From a virus: 27,634 bases of DNA. Made by a program: the position numbers and the translations under genes. The stretch's first letter is position 1. Every line of letters begins with the position of its first letter. The notes below the pieces were generated by a model. It was not told the DNA's origin. It was given only the letters and a program-made list of their open reading frames with translations, and made no database searches. Below are positions 24,798 to 27,634 of the stretch, one piece after another. The stretch covers positions 1 through 27,634 of IMG/VR virus record IMGVR_UViG_3300025413_000908; one strand, written 5' to 3'.

Positions 24798-25532
24798 ATG
24801 AGCCTAACTGAAGCATTACGCAAAGATGATCTTAGAGATTTAGTAAAAAAAGTCTTTGATATCGACAGTTATAAAAGCAAAATTGGCAATGATGAAGATG
24901 TTGTAGTATTGAGTTTTACTGTTGATCATCAAGATCCAGCTAAAGATCTTGAAAATTTCTTTGAAATGGGTTATAACTTTATTTTAGATGCAGATTGTAC
25001 ACCTGGCGAAATGGATGACGGTAAGTATCGTGTATTTGTAGAGTTAGAAAGATCAAGAAGAGTAGCTGAACAAATTTCAGAAATAGTCGAAGGTGTAATG
25101 AAAATCACAGGCTTGGAAGAGATGCGTTTTAGATATTTTAAAAATTTTAAAAGCGAACCTGCTACATTAGAAAAATTAGAAGAAATTGTTCCTAAAGACA
25201 AAAATAGTTATAAAGCAGCTACTAAAGAAACTAATTTAAATAATTTTAGCAATTTTTTTAAAAATAGTTATGCCGATACATTAAGTGTCATTGACGAAAG
25301 TATTAGTTTTACCAGACCATATAGCGGAACTGTAACATTTAAAATATTAAATAGTGGTAACAAAAAAGAAATTTACGACAGCATTAAAGGTCCTATCGTA
25401 CTAGAAGGTAAGGATATGGCAGAAGTTATGTTTTTAACTAAAGTAATCGGTAATTATAATATTACTAAAATTAGCGATACATTTATATTTGAAAATACTA
25501 ACTGGGCTGTTGCACTTAAAAGGATACAATAA
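24798..25532 (+). CDS. Conserved T4-like phage protein (244 aa), function unknown
   Basis: This 244-residue soluble protein has an N-terminal helix (SLTEALRKDDLRDLVKKVFD), then DEDVVVLSFTVDHQDPAKDL and NFILDADCTPGEMDDGKYRV, a long helix (RSRRVAEQISEIVEGVMKIT), and a beta-rich C-terminal half ending FIFENTNWAVALKRI. There is no membrane segment, signal peptide or known enzyme motif. The alternating strand/helix pattern in the first half suggests a ferredoxin-like fold, but that is only an impression. I associate the first half (VVxSFTVDxxDxAxDLxxF...G) with uncharacterised marine T4-like phage proteins. The start follows the 189-aa gene by two bases with a GGAGG ribosome-binding site, and the stop shares a base with the endolysin start. 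A virion or assembly role is plausible. Confidence 0.68.
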   Translation: MSLTEALRKDDLRDLVKKVFDIDSYKSKIGNDEDVVVLSFTVDHQDPAKDLENFFEMGYNFILDADCTPGEMDDGKYRVFVELERSRRVAEQISEIVEGVMKITGLEEMRFRYFKNFKSEPATLEKLEEIVPKDKNSYKAATKETNLNNFSNFFKNSYADTLSVIDESISFTRPYSGTVTFKILNSGNKKEIYDSIKGPIVLEGKDMAEVMFLTKVIGNYNITKISDTFIFENTNWAVALKRIQ

Positions 25533-26161
25533 TGGCAGATTTTACATTTGATTTTAGTTTAGAAAAGTGTACAGCGATTCTACAAAATAACCCATATAGC
25601 GAACATTGGCATGAAGCATTATGCAAAATTTTGCCTGATTACGATATTAATACTTTAGAACGTGTAGCATGTTTCATGGGGCAAACAATGGTTGAAAGTG
25701 CCGGCTACAGAGCTATTATCGAAAATTTAAATTACAAACCAGAAACATTGATGAAAGTTTGGCCGCACTATTTTCCAACAATGGATATTGCTAATCAATA
25801 TGGCCATCATCCTGAGCAAATTGCTAACCGTGCGTATGCTAATCGTATGGGAAATGGGCCAGAAGAATCAGGCGACGGCTGGAAGTTTTGCGGACGTGGA
25901 TTAATTCAGCTTACTGGCAAAAGCAATTATCAAAAATTTGCTGAAAGTATTGATACACCGTTAGAAGATATTCCTGAATTTTTAACAACATTCGAAGGAT
26001 GTGTACAAAGTGCTTGCTGGTTTTGGGAAGCTAACAATTTGAATGACCTGGCAGACAAAGGCGATGTTCTTGGGTTAACTAAAAAGATTAACGGCGGAAC
26101 ATTGGGTCTCAACGAACGTCAGCAACATACAAGTAATGCACATTCAGTGTTAATGGGTTAA
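25532..26161 (+). CDS. GH19 (chitinase-like) endolysin
   Basis: This 209-residue protein is a glycoside-hydrolase-19 lysozyme-like enzyme of the phage endolysin type, cutting peptidoglycan glycan strands. The catalytic region is ACFMGQTMVESAGYRAIIEN (46-65), with Glu55 and Glu64 as the likely acid/base pair, followed by LNYKPETLM and the substrate-cleft phrase YANRMGNGPE (102-111), GDGWKFCGRGLIQLTGKSNY (114-133) and the late INGG motif (187-190). It has no signal peptide or SAR anchor, so it needs a holin to reach the cell wall, and one is encoded about 0.8 kb downstream. Its ATG shares a base with the previous stop (TAATG). It heads the lysis cassette. No separate cell-wall-binding domain is visible. 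Confidence 0.92.
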   Translation: MADFTFDFSLEKCTAILQNNPYSEHWHEALCKILPDYDINTLERVACFMGQTMVESAGYRAIIENLNYKPETLMKVWPHYFPTMDIANQYGHHPEQIANRAYANRMGNGPEESGDGWKFCGRGLIQLTGKSNYQKFAESIDTPLEDIPEFLTTFEGCVQSACWFWEANNLNDLADKGDVLGLTKKINGGTLGLNERQQHTSNAHSVLMG

Positions 26162-26165
26162 AAAA

Positions 26166-26624
26166 ATGTTTAGTTGGTTATTAGAGCAAATATTAGGAAA
26201 TTTACCTTCATGGTTATGGCCAGCAATAGCGGGTGCAGGTGCAACTGTTTACTTTACTGCAAATATATTAGGAAATTTTCCTAATTTTAAACCATATGCA
26301 TTGTTTATTAAACCAGTTAGTTTTGTTATAATTATAGCAAGTGTGTTTATGTACGGTGGTGCAGGTGTTACCGAAATATTGCAAGCACAAATTAAAGAAC
26401 AACAAGCTAAAATTGCTGTAGCACAACAAGCTAGTTCAGATGCTAATACTGCTGTACAAACAAAAATAGTCACTCATACAAAAGTTATACACGACACACA
26501 AATAGTATACCAAGAAAAAATTAAAGAAGTTGAAAAACGCATCGACGCAGACTGTAAAATTGATCCAGAGGCCATTACTATTTTAAATGGTGCGGCTAAG
26601 AATCCTCTAGGAGCGACTAAATGA
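26166..26624 (+). CDS. Two-TM, coiled-coil i-spanin-like lysis protein (Rz-like)
   Basis: This 152-residue protein has two hydrophobic segments (about 15-36 and 47-68), then a long charged and Gln/Ala-rich periplasmic coiled coil (EILQAQIKEQQAKIAVAQQA and YQEKIKEVEKRIDADCKIDP, about 70-130). The coiled coil and its position directly upstream of, and four bases overlapping (ATGA), a small lipoprotein gene are the signature of an inner-membrane spanin subunit. Spanins fuse inner and outer membranes after cell-wall breakdown. Classical Rz has only one membrane segment; a second segment is unusual and would reverse which side the N-terminus faces. A single conserved-looking Cys130 could make a disulfide-linked dimer, as in lambda Rz. 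It starts four bases after the endolysin stop. Confidence 0.78.
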   Translation: MFSWLLEQILGNLPSWLWPAIAGAGATVYFTANILGNFPNFKPYALFIKPVSFVIIIASVFMYGGAGVTEILQAQIKEQQAKIAVAQQASSDANTAVQTKIVTHTKVIHDTQIVYQEKIKEVEKRIDADCKIDPEAITILNGAAKNPLGATK

Positions 26625-26896
26625 AAAAAATATTAGTCGCCTCATTAATTGTATTTCTGAACGGGTGTTCTAGTGTTACTGGACCTAAAATGACTATGTC
26701 ATGGCCGGATACTCCGCCAGATCTTAAAACGGCTTGTCCAGATCTAAATCAAGTAGATGCTTCTACAACAAAACTAAGCGATGCGTTGAATGTTATTACA
26801 GTCAATTACAGTCAATATTATCTTTGCAAAGACCGTGTAGATAACTGGTTAGATTGGTATAATACTCAACAAAAAATATTTAACAGCGTGAAATAA
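26621..26896 (+). CDS. Rz1-like outer-membrane spanin lipoprotein (o-spanin)
   Basis: This 91-residue protein has a lipoprotein signal: MKKILVASLIVFLNGCSSV with lipobox LNGC, so Cys16 would be lipidated and the mature form has 76 residues. The mature part starts Ser/Thr-rich, then WPDTPPDLKTACPDL, a Pro-rich stretch typical of Rz1 proteins, and ends with an amphipathic helix (VDNWLDWYNTQQKIFNSV). The start overlaps the i-spanin stop by four bases, which is the usual spanin pair layout. It would insert in the inner leaflet of the outer membrane, so the host has a Gram-negative envelope. The stop overlaps the late promoter box of the holin gene. The length (91) is somewhat above lambda Rz1 (60). 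Confidence 0.82.
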   Translation: MKKILVASLIVFLNGCSSVTGPKMTMSWPDTPPDLKTACPDLNQVDASTTKLSDALNVITVNYSQYYLCKDRVDNWLDWYNTQQKIFNSVK

Positions 26897-26899
26897 ATA
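26892..26899 (+). promoter_or_regulatory. T4-type late promoter box (AATAAATA) for the holin gene
   Basis: AATAAATA matches seven of eight bases of the late consensus. The predicted start, near 26905, is followed by an AAAAGGAG ribosome-binding site (26914-26921) and the ATG at 26928. The geometry is good. It would give the holin its own late start, separate from the endolysin/spanin genes. Confidence 0.55.
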
Positions 26900-26927
26900 C
26901 GTATATAACAGCCAAAAGGAGCGAACT

Positions 26928-27590
26928 ATGGCAGAAGAAAAAGACGGCGGTGGAGCAGAATGGATGCAAAAACTATGGCGTCCAGCAATGGGTTGGATGT
27001 ACATGTTAATCTGTATGGCCGACATGATAGTATTCCCAGTACTATGGGCATTATGGCAAGGCATTAATCATGTACCTATTACACAATGGAATCCACTGAC
27101 ACTTCAAGGTGCTGGTCTGTTTCATATTGCTATGGGTGCGGTATTAGGTATTAGCGCATTTGGTCGTACACAAGAAAAACTAGCAGGTACAGCAGCCAAT
27201 CCAACTTCTACAAACCAAACAATTACTAACAATCAAAATATGTCAGGCAATGTAGCTGGCGGCTTTGGTAGTGGTCAAGGCGGTATGGGCGGAGGATTTG
27301 GAGGTTCAACAGGAGGATTCGGCGGTGGAAACAACTCATCATTTGGCGGGGCTCCAGCATTTGGCGCACCTGCGGCAGGAGGATTCGGTTCCTCAACCGG
27401 CGGTTTTGGTTCAACACCAACATCTACAGGCGGCTTTGGAAGCACACCTGCAACAACAACATCCGCAACGACACCAGGAGGTTTTGGATCGGGTTTTAAT
27501 AGCGGGTCAGGAACAACACCCGCAACTACACCAGCGCTAACATCATCTGGTAAAAAAGTTGTTCCATCATTTGATCAACCACCATTATAA
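26928..27590 (+). CDS. 3TM-type phage holin with FG-repeat C-terminal tail
   Basis: This 220-residue protein has two clear parts. Residues 1-90 resemble the 3TM holin family: WMQKLWRPAMGWMYMLICMA, then FPVLWALWQG, a loop with TQWNPLTLQGAGLFHIAMGA, and GISAFGRTQEKLAG. There are two strong hydrophobic segments (about 19-43 and 64-83). Residues 110-205 are a low-complexity Gly/Phe/Ser/Thr/Ala tail with nine FG dipeptides (GGFGS, GGFGG, SSFGG, PAFGA), like nucleoporin FG repeats. It ends with the basic SSGKKVVPSF. The tail would lie in cytoplasm or periplasm and could phase-separate or control pore timing, which is speculation. The holin would release the GH19 endolysin. A strong ribosome-binding site precedes it. 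The function rests on family resemblance and lysis context. Confidence 0.78.
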   Translation: MAEEKDGGGAEWMQKLWRPAMGWMYMLICMADMIVFPVLWALWQGINHVPITQWNPLTLQGAGLFHIAMGAVLGISAFGRTQEKLAGTAANPTSTNQTITNNQNMSGNVAGGFGSGQGGMGGGFGGSTGGFGGGNNSSFGGAPAFGAPAAGGFGSSTGGFGSTPTSTGGFGSTPATTTSATTPGGFGSGFNSGSGTTPATTPALTSSGKKVVPSFDQPPL

Positions 27591-27600
27591 GGAAAATAAA

Positions 27601-27634
27601 ATGAAAAAATTATTAGCACTACTTATCGTAGCTG
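27601..27634 (+). CDS. Start of a secreted or membrane protein gene (partial, right edge)
   Basis: An ATG at 27601 follows an AAGGA ribosome-binding site (27591-27595) and opens MKKLLALLIVA before the window ends. The two lysines followed by a hydrophobic run are the start of a signal peptide. The protein cannot be identified from eleven residues. It lies ten bases after the holin stop and may belong to the lysis or envelope group. Confidence 0.6.
   Translation, partial: MKKLLALLIVA

Noticed and set aside
27265-27540. Alternative 91-residue plus-strand frame in the holin tail
   Set aside because: It is a frame-shifted reading of the FG-repeat DNA, giving a Gln/His/Leu-rich low-complexity product with no start signal.

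Overview
The window is a contiguous piece of a tailed-phage genome, most like the T4-related myoviruses of marine and freshwater bacteria (the cyanophage and pelagiphage type). The evidence is the gene set: a T4 gp44-type clamp-loader ATPase, PhoH, a gp31/GroES-like co-chaperonin, a UvdE-type UV endonuclease, a short PolIII-alpha-like protein, several 'GNDGTGD...NF' fibre proteins and a GH19 endolysin with spanins and a holin. The DNA is AT-rich, genes are tightly packed and often share ATGA or TAATG junctions, and several short gaps carry T4-late-like TAAATA boxes. The host cannot be named from the sequence. There are no tRNAs, rRNAs, insertion sequences, integrase or CRISPR array that I can see, and no gene-free stretch over 300 bases (the longest gap, 24063-24225, is 163 bases).

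Left end (1-1956): the 3' part of a UV-damage endonuclease gene, a small Lys/Ala/Pro-rich basic protein on the minus strand, a compact Fe/Mn superoxide dismutase, a small minus-strand CxxC zinc-ribbon protein, and an ErpA-type Fe-S carrier. Together these look like a stress and host-metabolism group: DNA repair, superoxide removal and Fe-S delivery.

Centre (1960-20805): a fibre/virion-structure locus. It is dominated by one 14,286-base gene (4,761 residues, about half the window), built from repeated Thr/Ser/Gly-rich modules between a short N-terminal motif and a C-terminal domain resembling the intramolecular-chaperone/peptidase G2 type. Four further structural genes follow (85, 360, 861 and 205 aa), three of which share the N-terminal motif in some form. 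The 861-aa protein carries four putative-Ig (He_PIG-like) motifs.

Right centre (20805-24062): small conserved phage proteins, the PolIII-alpha-like fragment, the co-chaperonin, then a terminator overlapped by a near-consensus sigma70 promoter that drives the clamp loader. A perfect symmetrical terminator separates the clamp loader from convergent phoH.

Right end (24226-27634): two conserved proteins of unknown function, then the lysis cassette: GH19 endolysin, two-TM i-spanin-like protein, overlapping o-spanin lipoprotein, and a 3TM-type holin with an unusual FG-repeat tail behind its own late-type promoter. A secreted-protein gene begins at the right edge. TAAATA boxes lie mostly before virion, stress and lysis genes, while the replication gene gp44 has a host-type promoter, as expected from T4-style early/late control.
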